From Scedosporium boydii (Eukaryota > Ascomycota > Sordariomycetes > Microascales > Microascaceae), in assembly GCA_002221725.1 (NCBI GenBank), contig NJFT01000047.1, positions 124,001 to 188,000 on the forward strand: 64,000 nt of DNA, given 5' to 3'. Position 1 is the stretch's first letter, and the number at the start of each line of letters is the position of its first letter. The notes under the pieces were generated by a model. The model had not been told where the DNA came from, searched no databases, and saw only the letters and a list, made by a program, of their open reading frames with translations. Position numbers and translations under genes: made by a program. This document shows positions 21,825 through 33,236 of this stretch, piece after piece.

Positions 21825-24800
21825 CTAAGAGAAATTCGTCAGGATCATTGACATCCCAGAATAGAAACCACATAACTGGGCCTAAGAAAGCTCAGACCAC
21901 TATTTTCATATTTCATTAGTCCTTATCCGGAACATAAGGTATGTCGAAAGCAACTTACATTCTCCGGAGAGTTCGTAATCTCTTCAAATGCTTGAAGTGT
22001 CTCGAATCCCATCGCTTTTAGAGACTCGTACATATCATCAAGGATCTACTTAAAGGTTAGCTGATGAGTGAATCGGTTAGGTTCATAGCGAGACCTAGCT
22101 TACCCAGCTCAGCACAGCTACTGAAGCCTTCTTCTGGCTCTTAATTTGGCGTACACCCATCAAGGCCAGACCCTGCAGAATAAGGTTGCCATGGGATGAA
22201 GGCGGAACCACAGGTGCCAAGATACCTCCAACAACCTCGGCGGAGGGCGACAGCAGGGGAGGGATAAAAGTCGACAGCGGATTCCCTTCTCGGCAAATAA
22301 TGATGGTTCCTAGGAGGTTGTCATGCGCATCCTTGGCTCGGACTACACCGCAAGATTTTGCTAGGGCTTCTCTGTACAGCTCGACCACCTCGGGATTTGA
22401 CTGAGCTGAGACGTGAGAAAGCACCATGTCTGCGTTCTCAAGGCCGTGGATGAGGTCGAAGCTCATATTGGCCCTCTGGATGGACTGTAGGAGACCCTCT
22501 GGGGCCGTCCAAGCCTCAAGGTTGTTGATAACGAGGTTGGTAAGTCTTCGAGGAAATTGAACATCCCACCCGCAATTGGCGAACCAATCCTTCACGGCGC
22601 ATCCTTCGTCCACGGGAACTCCGAGGAATACTCCGGGGAATACAGTGCCGAGCTGGACTTTCTTTACGTTCCGCGACTGGACCAGGCTCCTCATTGCTCG
22701 GCGATGGAGAGATCTGCCAATGGACAAGCTCCGCTTTCCTGGGTCGACGATTATGGCACCAATAATTCCAGTTGAACCGAGTCGATAAGTTGCAACAAAC
22801 CCGTATAGTGCTCCCGTGCTACTGTTCCGCACGACAAAATGGGCTTCCGTTATGCGAGGATTGGCGAGATCGAATGAAGCTGCCGAGCTCGTTTTGAGGT
22901 ACGGATGGTCGGGGGCTGATGCCAGTGCGACGCTCCTTATGAGCTCATCCAGTGCGCTTTCATCACGAATCGAGTCGTACTCTTCGACCAGCCAGTGCTG
23001 CTTAGACTTCATGTTCTTCCTACTCCTCCTCATCGTTCCGGGGAGAGTACCGCGGGGAGTGGTTTCTCCGCAAAGCGCTCTGACCAGGGCATGCAGAGCA
23101 TTCTCGGTGTAGTCGAACGTGCAGACGTAGGTCCCAATCGACTTGTCTAGCGCAAAGTCGTATGGAGAACTGACTGAAACTACAATCAAATTCTTCTTCT
23201 GTCCCCGGGAGCCTAGGATTTTGCACATCATATCGACGTGTTTCGTGAAGCCTGTTTGGTATAAGTTTCGTTTGGCGTCCGCAGTCACAATTATGACGGT
23301 AGACGCGCGGTTTATCAGATTTTCGTGGACTAATCCAGCAGTCATGTTAGCCAGGAATCACAGTTGGGCGAAGTCGCCGCTAACTGAAAGTTGAAGCTTA
23401 CCTGGACGGACACCGTTAGCAGTATAACTGGTATGCAAAAGCTTCCCGTGGCGAACGCGAGCGAGCGAGCGGCCGAGCTCTCTAAACACTTCCTCCCCGC
23501 TCAATATGGCCGTCCCACGGTCTCGATGAGCCCACTTGTCATGATTGGTAGGTGCTGCAGCCTGCGAATTCTTGGACTCGAGCAGAGTCTTTGTAAGTTT
23601 AGTGGCAGGCAGCGGCTTGACCAACGGTGTAAGCAGTAGCAGTTCTTCTTCCTGTCGCATTGAGGAACTCAGGGGAATGAGCTTTTCTTTATCCCTGACA
23701 ACGACGATGGAGTCATCGTATGCATGGCGAGACAGAACAGAGTGCGTTGGATGCAGCTTGGCTAGCAGAGAGATACCCGGAGGGTTCAAGGCCTTGGCCC
23801 ATGAGGTACAATTCGTCTTTAGCCTTTGCACACGCTCCAGCGAAGTAAAGAGTCGCTGTTTGGTGACGATGCCGTTCTCGAGGCCGAGTTTAAGACCCCG
23901 AATGGCTTCGAGCTGTACATCATAAGCACGACACAGCAAGATGAGATCGCAACCAGCCTCAACCCCCATAACCACGCCGTTCTGGACACCGATTTCGTGG
24001 CTCAAAGACTCCATCTCAAGACACTCCGAGATAGCCACGCCTTTAAAGCCCAGCTCATTTCTCAACAGATCATCGACAACCTGGTCAGAAAGACAAGCGT
24101 GCTGAACATTCATAGACGGGTTTGAGATCCTACATCCACCAACGAAAACGGCGTCCAGGTTCCCAGTGGCAATAGCATCGCGGAAGGGCACCAGCGCGCT
24201 GAGACTCAGTTCTTCTAGGGTTTGAGTGATAACGGGCATGTCGACGCTCGATCCGCGGAAGTCGAGACTTCCGTAGGTAGGGAAATGCTTGCCGCAGGAC
24301 GCAGCGCCGGCGTCCTTGATGCCGTTCATCGCCAGGATGCCGTACTGGGACACCTCCTGGGGGTCATCAGACGTGGCCCTGCAGGCAATAGGCTGGTCAC
24401 GGGTGTTTGATAAGACATCAAGGACAGGACCGAGCACGAGATTAATACCACAGGCCGCGATTTCAGTAGCTGTGGCCTTGCTCACTTCGTAGGCCAGTTC
24501 CACTCGGCCAGCGGCGGCAACGCCCATTTGGCTGGGGAACTGGCAGATGTAATCTTCGTCGAAGAGACTATTGACTCCGCCATTTTCTTGGTCTAGAGCA
24601 ATGAGCAGTGGTTGGCGATGGCCAGCTTCCTTGGCGAGAGTTTGCAGGTCTTGGACCAGCTTCGCCGTCTCCTGGGCACCTATGCGGAGTGAAAGAGAGT
24701 TAAGCGTAAGCAAAGGGTGATCGTCCAACGGGAAAAGGCGGTATATGGTTCTCATTGGCTAGTAAGGTAGCGGGAACCGGCACGGACAGGGGGACTCCAA

Positions 24801-25228
24801 CGAAAAAGCAAGACATATGAGAGACACAGGACCGGGACCATGGTTGACTAACTCTTCAGGTTTTTGGCTGTCAAGATGATAGAACCAATATGGTGATCTT
24901 GAATCAGACTTCGAATCTGGGGCGTAATCTCGGTTCCATCCCATCCCATAATAAACAGCTGCCCAATCACCCTGTCAAGGGAGGAGATGTCCATTAGCAC
25001 ACACGATCGAGTATGGCGGAATCAGTAGTATAGAAAATCTCATAAGGGATGATTAAGCCAGGCCCCGGGGATGAACTGCGGAGCAGATCCGTCATACAAG
25101 CTGGTCATATGGCAGAATCTAGTATGGGAAGCATGGCTCGCTGCAGGGGAACTCAAAGTCCAGTGTGAAACGTACCGATCCAGATCCTGCCAGAGCGGGT
25201 CCATGGCCAGATCGGTTATGTTAGCCAT
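21825..25228 (-). CDS. nag3: GH3 beta-N-acetylglucosaminidase (NagZ-like) fused to GNAT acetyltransferase lobes, nag3-type
   Basis: Probable intracellular enzyme acting on N-acetylglucosaminides, about 939 residues, no signal peptide. Minus-strand exons: 25228-25176, 24971-24853, 24679-23402, 23329-22104, 22045-21959 and tentatively 21881-21825. The joins restore MDPLWQDLDRVIGQLFIMGW, then ILTAKNLKSAQETAKLVQDL, then ANGVRPVHENLINRAS, then AVLSWILDDMYESLKAMG. An alternative start is the ATG at 25204. Residues 1 to about 360 are the GH3 NagZ-like barrel (IALDQENGGVNSLF); an alpha/beta region follows to about 590, then one GNAT domain (AHFVVRN, AIIVDPGKRSLSIGRSLHRR as acetyl-CoA loop) and a second, weaker GNAT-like lobe to the end. 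Two canonical NagZ features are altered: the His-loop reads KHFPTYGSLDFRGSS (about 188-202), and the nucleophile position reads ISECLEM with Glu276 for Asp. It is divergent from dac1 with a shared 1.3 kb promoter, consistent with co-regulation. The 3' end is uncertain. Confidence 0.86.
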
Positions 25229-26514
25229 GGCGGGTCAACAGAGGTAGCCTGTTAGCTGTAGGCATGGCATAATTGGGCGACTGATTTAACCTCTTTCGAG
25301 GTGTGGTGGTGGACGCCGGCTTTGGTGGTCGTTGGCCAGTATCAACGTGTGGAGGGAAGGGGTGGGGGAGCTCTTAGTGTAGACTAGAGAGCGAACAGAA
25401 GGGAGAGCGGCTCCCAGCGGGTTGTAAGACAAGAGGAAGTAAGCAAGGGCGCCCGTTAATGGACCATAACGGCCACACCGAGGCCGAGGTGAGAGGGCAA
25501 GTTTGTGGGGCAAATTACGTGCATTGTGGTTGGGTTCATCGTTCGTCCTTCCCGATTGTGCCAAGTCCATTCCAGGATGCGGCAGAATGTCGGCACAAAT
25601 GACGGATTAGGACAGAACAAATGGAACCCCTCCATCTTCATCCCGGTCAAACTCCCTAGCGCACTCCACCCGCAACATGGATGCGACGTTACAACCAACC
25701 TCACTCCAACCTCAGCGACCTGTGCGTTGTAAAGTTGCATGCTAAGCAACCAACCTTTTGTGCTCCAGCCTTCATGTTCCCATAGCACACTCCACAGTCC
25801 AACGTCCCCTCTAGCGTCCATTCTCCCTTCTAAATCAGAAGGGCACCCACTCCCGTCGCCTCCAGGTCCAAATTTTGATAGCGTCGTTGCATCTGAGTGT
25901 GATCTGATCAACACAGGCACAAAGGCAGGCAGTGGTATGTCCAACTCTCGACATCGTCATCACCATCATCGTCGTCGAGCACAACGATTGCCATCGAATC
26001 AAATACACATGGGGCTAGGTCGTGGCATTGAGTGGCTAGTCGTCGCTCCGGCAAGAGTCCACGAGGACTTCCAGTGACGTCTGAAGTTGCCCTGTAACGC
26101 TTAACAGGGCAGGTCCCACGACCAAGATTTTTTGTTGCTTTTTTGGCTTGAACTCTACTTGAGATTTCCCTAGGCAGTCTGTTGCTCCACTCTATTACCC
26201 ATTTGCAATATGCCATCATGATAAACTTCTGTCCCAACAAATGCTACCAGGCTCGGGCTTCGGCGGTCGTCATGTCGCACGCTGGAATGACACCGACCAT
26301 CCCCGGTCAAGCTCCGGTCTAACATGACCGCTCTGTAGAAAAGCAATAGATATTGATCCCTAGATGCTCGCGCAATTCTTAGGCTTTCTCTGTTGTGAGA
26401 AGGGCTAACCAAGGCAATAGACGCAGGCTCCCCTACACTAATAATCCCACTAATACCTTCTATATCAGCACTACAGTACATTTCTGCCTCGTTTCGTTGA
26501 TAACCTCGATCCCA
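25229..26514. promoter_or_regulatory. Divergent promoter region nag3 / dac1
   Basis: The 1286 bp between the start codons of nag3 (minus) and dac1 (plus) should hold the control sites for both. This is the most likely place in the window for binding sites of the cluster regulator encoded by ron1. I could not single out an operator by eye. No coding region is supported in it. Confidence 0.5.
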
Positions 26515-28018
26515 ATGCCCGCTGCAGTCTCAGACCAACGCAAAACCGGCGGTGTCGGCATCACCAAGTTCACCAACTGCCGTCTAGTCCGAGGTAACTC
26601 GCTCGTCCATCGCGACTTGTGGGTTAGTTCGGCCACGGGCAAGATTGTCCACAGCCAAGCGTCGTTCTATGACCATCTACTCATTCCTGACGAGGTGATT
26701 GATCTCGGTGGCCGAATCGTGTCGCCGGGATTAATCGAGTGCCAACTCAATGGTGCCTACGGCTTCAACTTTTCCATCAAGCCGGATGAGGTTGCGGATT
26801 ATGCCAAGCAAATCAAGGAGCTGAACAAGCAACTCATCAAGACGGGAGTTACCTCGTATGTGCCGACCGTCACCAGCCAAAAGCCAGACGTATACAAAAC
26901 GGTAAGGGGTCGACTTGCCTCAACCCTCAGTGCCATAGGCGCAGCCTAGTGAGCTAATACCCGCCTTGGGCGCGAACTTCAGGTCCTTCCATTCCTTCGA
27001 CCGAGCGGGCACCTTCAGGTAGCTGAAGACGGTGCAGAGTCACTCGGCGCCCATGTCGAAGGCCCCTTCCTCAGCCCCACAAAGAATGGTATTCACGACA
27101 TCGACGTCTTCAAACAGGCTGAGTCCTTCAAAGACCTCGAAGACTGTTATGGTGCCGACAACCTCTCGCCATCCGAGTCAGGCGAACCAGGCCCGGTTCG
27201 GATGATCACTGCGGCCCCCGAAATCGGCAATATGGAGAAGCTCATCCCGGAGATCACGTCTCGGGGAATCATTTTCTCCATTGGCCACACGGAAGCGACC
27301 TATGAGGAAGCCTCCGCTGCAGTAGAGGCCGGCGCCACCATGATAACCCACTTGTTCAACGCCATGAAGCCTCTCCACCACAGGAATCCCGGCGTTTTCG
27401 GTGTCCTCGGAAACCCAAGCGATCAGAGGAAGCCGTACTTTGGGATCATCGCGGACGGGATCCATCTTCATCCCACAACTATCAAGATTGCTCGCAACGC
27501 GCATCCGGACGGGTTTATCCTCGTTACGGATGCAATGCACCTCGTGGGGTTGCCTGATGGCTCGTATCAGTGGGTTAACGGCAACGAAATCAACAAAATC
27601 GTCAAGAAGGGGTCGAGGCTTGTATTGGAAGGCTCGGATACATTGGCTGGCAGGTAGGTTGACCGAGTCCACTTCGTTCCTCCTCTATCACACAAACTCG
27701 TTCTGGTAACCACGGGCTACTACCTTTGAGATATAACTTGCATCACTAACAACTCTCGTCTGCGTCTGTAGCTCGACGACCTTGCTTGAATGTGTCAACA
27801 ACCTGATCGCGTGGACAGACACAAGCATCCCGGATGCTCTGCGCGCGGTAACCTCTACACCCGCAGCAATGTTATCTCTTGAGGGGATCAAGGGAACACT
27901 CGCGGACGGCGCAGATGCTGATCTGATCATCTTGTCCGAGAACGCTGGACAAGACGTACCGAAGCTTACAGTCGACGAGGTTTGGAAGTTTGGAAAGCGG
28001 GTCTGGAGCCGAGATTAA
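26515..28018 (+). CDS. dac1: N-acetylglucosamine-6-phosphate deacetylase, 3 exons
   Basis: Hydrolyses GlcNAc-6-phosphate to glucosamine-6-phosphate and acetate in the cytosol, the second step of GlcNAc use (NagA family); 434 residues. Exons 26515-26901, 26983-27653 and 27772-28018; the frame joins give DVYKTVLPFLRPSGHLQV and LAGSSTTLLECV. Family motifs in order: GLIECQLNGAYGFNFS near residue 80 (usual QINGG-type start of the barrel), HVEGPFLSPTKNGIH with the metal-binding Glu near 155, GHTEATYEEA near 230, THLFNAMKPLHHR near 252, DGIHLHP near 285 and TDAMHLVG with the catalytic Asp near 311. The C-terminal strand LADGADADLIIL is typical of amidohydrolases. The ATG at 26515 is preferred over in-frame upstream codons because the conserved part begins soon after it. 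It shares a divergent promoter with nag3. Confidence 0.95.
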
Positions 28019-28830
28019 TGACAACTTGGAGCTAAGAGTCAGAAATTGTAGACCGGGGACACTAGATTGACTTAGATTTTTGAGTTTGTAGATTGCTTGG
28101 AACGATAGGACCTTGTTCAAATTGGTTAAAACGCAGATAAACGCAGATAAACGTAGAGGGACGGAAACGTTGGGGTAATTCCTCCATTTTAGACAGCCGT
28201 ATCTAGCACGGATGTACTTTGGACGAAGTATGTACATAGGTTGTATGTAGTGGAGACGTTCTATAGACATTAACTCAACGACTCGTTGAAGCCTTTCAAC
28301 TTAAACCAGAGTTTTGGGACGGGAGACTCTAGCATCCACCGCATGCAATGTCTTACTACTTCGTACTCGTATGGCTAAGCTCGGGTCTTCTTCGAAAGAT
28401 GCCAAGGTCTCACCTCAAACTTCATTCTCCAAATCAGGTTGACGTCAACGTTGAAGTGATGAATTGGGGTCTTTGATTCTCACCTGAAGAAGAAGATTAG
28501 TTGATCCTTCAATGTTCTTCTGCATTTTGTGGCGCCCAATCCCCACATCATTGCAGCGATCGGGGTTAGACTGGGGAGCTGCACTAGGACGGACGCAGTA
28601 AATCAGGCGGGTGTCAGGGGCAAAATTTTAGCGCAGAGGACAAAGGAGGGGCCACTGGGGATGGGGATATCACATCGATTAGCGGGGTTGACCAGCCCGA
28701 CATGAGACCTCGATGAACCCTCGGCCGAGCGGGCAGCGACTTCCCTTTCATGGAGGGGCAATTACAGTTGAGAAGGAGCGGCACGCACGAGACAGCAACA
28801 TGACAGTGGGGAAGGAGCAGATGGCGGGCG

Positions 28831-28853
28831 GGCAGGCAGGCAGGCAGGCAGGC
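28831..28853. repeat. (GGCA)n microsatellite
   Basis: Five full copies and a partial copy of GGCA in the ron1 upstream region. Seen directly. Confidence 0.9.
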
Positions 28854-29516
28854 GTGCATGCAGCATGGGAATTGGCATGGGGAAGGCAAGATGGGCAACT
28901 GCGAAGTGGGCACGGCACATCGACTTTGTACTCGCAGTTGATAAAACAAGTGAACATTGAAACCTTGACATTGATACCAGCAAGAGTGCTTGAGTGGAAT
29001 GGAAAATGGAGAATGGACCTGGATTGGAGCTCGTAACCGAAAGCAATTAGCCTGGCGGGGAACCGCTCCACCTTGCATTTAGTCAATTTTGATCTTTTCA
29101 TCACCTTTGCAATCTCTCGGTCTGGGTCCTCTTGTCGCTGGCGAATTTCTAATTTCACCAGCAGAATTCATTTCCAGTTGAGTTGTCGAGATTCAGGTCC
29201 TGACCTCGGGCACGCAACTCGAGAACAAGAACCAGTCTGGATTTGCAATCCAGATCCTCCTCGGATCGAATGATCAATTGAATTCCTTCCCTCGTCTTAT
29301 CTCGTCCTCTCTGGCCCAACTCCGGTCGGCCTTTCTCTTCTTTCCTTGCATGAGAGCTTCCTTCTTCGGAGTCGTGCTCCCCTCCTCGTGCCCAGATTCC
29401 AGCACCACTCTCCGACTTTCTCTCTTGGTTCCGTCCAGTCATTGAGCTCAGTTGATCGCCCCCAGTCCCCTACCCGGTCTTATCTCCCGCACATCTCCGC
29501 TCCACGTCGCACTTGG

Positions 29517-29534
29517 ATTATTATTATTATTATT
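29517..29534. repeat. (ATT)n microsatellite
   Basis: Six copies of ATT followed by a short T run, within the pyrimidine-rich presumed ron1 leader. Seen directly. Confidence 0.85.
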
Positions 29535-29718
29535 TTTCTCCTACCTTCCCGCTCGCCTTCACGCCTCTCGATTCTCCTCTGTGCTTCGTCTTCCGCTGTC
29601 TCACCTTGTGTAATTAACCCGCCCGTGTCGTCCTGTCTCGCCTCGTCTCCACGCATCATTGATTGATCCCTTTCCGTCATTTACCGGCTGCGCATGTAGT
29701 GTAATACCAGTAATAACG

Positions 29719-29742
29719 ATGGACAGCACACATTCCGCCTGA
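29719..29742 (+). other. Candidate short uORF upstream of ron1
   Basis: ATG followed by six sense codons and TGA. It counts as an upstream ORF only if the ron1 transcript starts before 29719, which the sequence alone does not show. Confidence 0.35.
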
Positions 29743-29765
29743 CTTATCAGGGTACGCAGACGCAG

Positions 29766-29807
29766 ATGCACACGCAGACGGGCTGCAGTTGCAATATTCC
29801 GGGATAA
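29766..29807 (+). other. Candidate short uORF upstream of ron1
   Basis: ATG, twelve further sense codons and TAA. The same caveat about the unknown transcript start applies. Confidence 0.35.
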
Positions 29808-30264
29808 GCCCGGTCATCATCATCAGCCTCTCTCATTGTCCCAGATTCTCGTGCGAGCCGAGAAACGTCAGCTCACTCGTGTGTGTGCGCCCACGTCCGG
29901 TTGATCTCGCCTCCGCCTTGCGGGCCTTGCCTCGCCACGCCACAATCGAAGACCGCCTGTGCTCCCGTCGATTTCTTCGTCGCATTTTCTATCCCTTCAC
30001 TCCCACAAACTCACCGCAGTTTACTCCCCCGTTCAACAAACCGCTCCATTATACGACTCCGACGAATTTCGACGAAAAACGGTCCTCAGACCTCCCCTCC
30101 CATTAACGCCCACTCAATAATTTAACCGCGAAGAGGCGCCCCGATAATCCGCTAAACAACTAGCGTAAGACTGGAGGAAGGGCGATCTGTGACTTGACAC
30201 ATTCGACGAGACGAAACAGCAGGAAGAAATACAGAGTTGGCCTTCCGTGGCCACTCTACCGGAT

Positions 30265-30336
30265 ATGCCATGGAAAGCTTCAACCCTATGCCGGCGCTGC
30301 AAACTGGCGCCGACAACTCCGCGGGTGACGCGATGA
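30265..30336 (+). other. Overlapping out-of-frame uORF at the ron1 start
   Basis: An ATG lies five bases before the ron1 ATG in the arrangement ATGCCATGG. Its 24-codon frame (including stop) ends at TGA 30334-30336 inside the first ron1 exon. It would compete with the main start, which has the better context (G at -3 and G at +4). Any transcript able to make Ron1 carries both ATGs. Confidence 0.6.
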
Positions 30337-32087
30337 GCTTGAATCATGGACAAGATCTGGGCATGGACGGTTTCGTCCAGGACATTCCCTTCGATGATTA
30401 TTCACTGTAGGTTGTCCTCCCAAGTGCTCCTCACCTTTACTACTCGCATTTTTTCTCCCTAGCGTGGAAAAAAAAAAAAGAAGAGACTCTCAAAATATAT
30501 GTCTGAGTATATGTTCGCGAGCGTGATATGTTGGACACGCGACCACTGTCAGGAACTCATGCTAATGACGACGCCCATGCCGCTTGCAGAGATGCTGTAA
30601 ATGGAAACATGGCACCGATGCCATTCACCGCTTCATACGATTTTGACAACTTCACCACCTTCGAGGACCCCTTCTCATACCCCGCCCGCCCATACGAGGA
30701 GGTTGTACCCGATTCCGAAGTCATAAACGAAACCACAACACCCGAGCAACTAGATCACAAGTTGCTCGGCTTCTCCGCCCCCATTCTTAAAGCTACACTA
30801 ATTGACGACAGCGGCCAATTCGCCGAAATCTCCATGACTGCCGAGTTATATGGCATGTTCTTCGTCGCCGAGGACGTCTTCGCGGGCGAGAATACGGGCC
30901 GTCCTCTCGAACTTACTTGTTACCGACGAAACCTGTGGCAGTGTTCCGGCCAGGTTAGTGTGTCAAGGCCTGTTAGCCAGGTTATCAATGAACAGGGCGC
31001 TAGAGAACCGATCACGGAATTGGTCGCCAGTATTACAGCTATTGAGTCTATTGATGGGAAGCCCACTGAGATCATATTAATACCGTGGAAGAGCGCTCCT
31101 GAAGACAGCAAGATAGCAGGAGCTCCGCCGAATGTACCGCTCGATATGGGTTCCCTTTTAGATGCTGAGACTGGTGCTCCTGTCGGGCTACCCATCTCCT
31201 GGAAGAGGCTCCAGTTCAAGCATGCGACGGCAAATAACGGGCGGAGGAAAGGTCTCCAACAGCATTACGTTGTGCAAATCAACCTTCTCGCCAAGTTAAA
31301 ATCGGGGGAGTTTATAAAAGTGGCCGAAGTCCAGTCCGGCCCTGTGATTGTGCGAGGCAGAAGCCCGAGGAACTTTGACAGTCGACGAGACGTCCCTCTC
31401 ATGGGTGACAAGAAAATGGAGAGGAGAGGTACGAACGCGAGCTCGAGCGACGCATCGGTCAAGGCCGAAAAGGAGTCCCTCGTACAAACACTCAAGAGGT
31501 ACCATCCGCTGGGGAATCCCAGAACCGAGGACTGGCCGCAGCCTTATACTATACCCAATCAGGGGCCTCACCCAGCCAAGAAGCTTGCCACGTCACCGAA
31601 TCCTCAGCGGCCGCCAATTCCAGCATGGTCTACAGATCCACCGGCCAGAAATTCGGGAGCCGGAGCTGCACAAAGTCGCCACTCTGTTGCGACGACACAA
31701 AGGAACAACTCGCTCCGTCCTGCATCATCGGTTCCGCTCAGCCTATCCTTGTCTGAGGACGAGAGGAGTCCCGGAAGGGGAAGCACCGAGACGGCGAGTC
31801 CCCAGCAACCGAAGCCGTCTGGGACGAATGCACAGAACCCAACCCAGACGTCAATGGAGGAAGTGGATATGCTCTATGAATACTTTCCGCTCAGTGTTGA
31901 CGACTGGTAAGTCGGGGTTGCCCGAGGGGCCAACATGTTTCGACATATACTGACTGATGTGGGTTGTAGGTTGCCGCCGGTAGAAGCTATATATCGTCCG
32001 CATATCGTTCACCATACAATTGTGCCGCCCGAAGTGAAGGCTCAACAGATGCGAACGAAGAAGAAGCTGTATTTTTCGGCTGAGTGA
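30270..32087 (+). CDS. ron1: Ndt80-type transcription factor, Ron1 (regulator of GlcNAc catabolism), 3 exons
   Basis: DNA-binding regulator of the Ndt80 immunoglobulin-fold family, 523 residues, nuclear. Exons 30270-30406, 30590-31906 and 31970-32087. The first join gives DDYSLDAVNGNMAP and the last gives SVDDWLPPVEAIYRP, both keeping frame. The Ndt80 domain spans roughly residues 97-310: it opens with EQLDHKLLGFSAPILKATL, contains LTCYRRNLWQCSGQVSVSR and GLQQHYVVQINLLAKL, and ends with the signature VRGRSPRNFDSRRDVPL. The C-terminal half is Ser/Pro-rich and disordered, ending in a basic tail (RTKKKLYFSAE). Position decides the name: it sits between dac1 and dam1, as the Ndt80-type regulator Ron1 does in GlcNAc clusters of other fungi, where it is needed for induction. 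Paralogues of this family in the same genome could act in development instead, so the role is strong inference. Confidence 0.93.
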
Positions 32088-33236
32088 GTGTATATATTTG
32101 AGACCTGGGCGGAGGCCTACAGGTCGGGACCTGTTTGGTGAGCTTATGACTGTCATGACATGTTCTCTTCTTTTCCATTTTGGTCATTGCGTCGAGCATA
32201 TTTTGTGTGTATTACCTGAGAGTCTTGCGATTTTTTTCTTCTTTCTTCTTCTTCTAGTTCGTACGAACTTTCTTTCTTTGAATAGGTAAAAGGGGGAAAC
32301 GCATCGAATTCCGTGTTCTCATGATGTTGCGAACACGCAGCCGCCCTGACAAAGTTCTTCATTGGTTATTTATTGGTGGGAGGGGAGAAAAGGCCAGACG
32401 GAATACCCGAGGAGGAGTCTATGCTGCTCTTTTTTACGTTGCCAATACCGAAACATTGAATCCAATGGATCCATTTCGTACATTCCATGCAACGTTTACA
32501 TTGATATACGAACCGACTCCGTTTGTGACAACCACTCAGGCGTAAGCCGTGTTAGTCCCTAACTATGAAGCAGGTAAACGGCTCTTCTTACGCTCTGTCA
32601 ACCATGCACCCTTGATAAGATGTCTTTTGAGGAGAAGCGAATACGTGCGACCATACCCGCAGGAGAACTCGGAACCCCGTCCGCTCTTCCCTAGATAAGT
32701 CTACGAGGGCCAGGTTAGTAGTTTGGTCGGTGACGACAAGCGAATCCCTGGTGTTACATATTTTTTTATGGTATTTTCTATCTTTTTTTAAAAAAAAAAA
32801 AAAAAATACTTCGTAGAGAGGGCTAAATTGTTGGCTTTTTGGATACTTGTGTACTGATATGGATCGATTCTTGGATGGTAGTGATAGTGTGGACAGCGTT
32901 TCGAGGTGAATGGGACAAGGCAGTAGCAAACACGCATCTCAAATCACAAAGCACTCAGCGAAATAAATACACACATACTCATCAATAAGGACACAAAAAA
33001 ATACCACATAAATCTATTCTTAGGGGTATCTCTAGACAGTTCTATTTCCCAAATCATTTTTCTGCGCCCATGTTGTTACAATCTTTAGTACGTTCAGCTG
33101 GTCTATCTCAATACATGATCCATTCTGTTCAAAACCCCTTGCGAAGAAAGATAAAAAGTTTCCAATCTTGACATAAAAAATGAAACACCCAATCTACTTT
33201 CCACTCTCTCCAATCTCCTCCTCGAAGTTCCAAATC
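32088..33236. other. Convergent 3' region ron1 / dam1
   Basis: Both neighbours end facing this 1.15 kb stretch. It contains an A15-20 run at about 32789-32806 directly followed by TACTTCGTA (32807-32815). AT-rich sequence near 32940-33180 is probably the dam1 3' untranslated region. No gene is supported. Confidence 0.4.

Larger units (their letters stand above)
28019..30269. other. Long upstream region and probable leader of ron1
   Basis: No protein gene is supported. It includes the dac1 3' end with a repeated AAACGCAGATA near 28131-28152 and TACTTCGTA at 28357-28365. It also holds a (GGCA)n run, an (ATT)n run, and from about 29280 a pyrimidine-rich plus strand that looks like promoter and long 5' leader of ron1. 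Several short upstream reading frames lie in the last 600 bp and are listed separately. An intron within the leader cannot be excluded. Confidence 0.45.

Noticed and set aside
28831..28853. GGCA repeat as a possible CRISPR or telomere-like array
   Set aside because: It is a simple microsatellite, and CRISPR arrays are not expected in a fungal nuclear genome.
30528..30589. In-frame upstream extension of the main ron1 exon
   Set aside because: It lies within the first intron. Joining 30406 to 30590 gives a good start exon with canonical splice sites.
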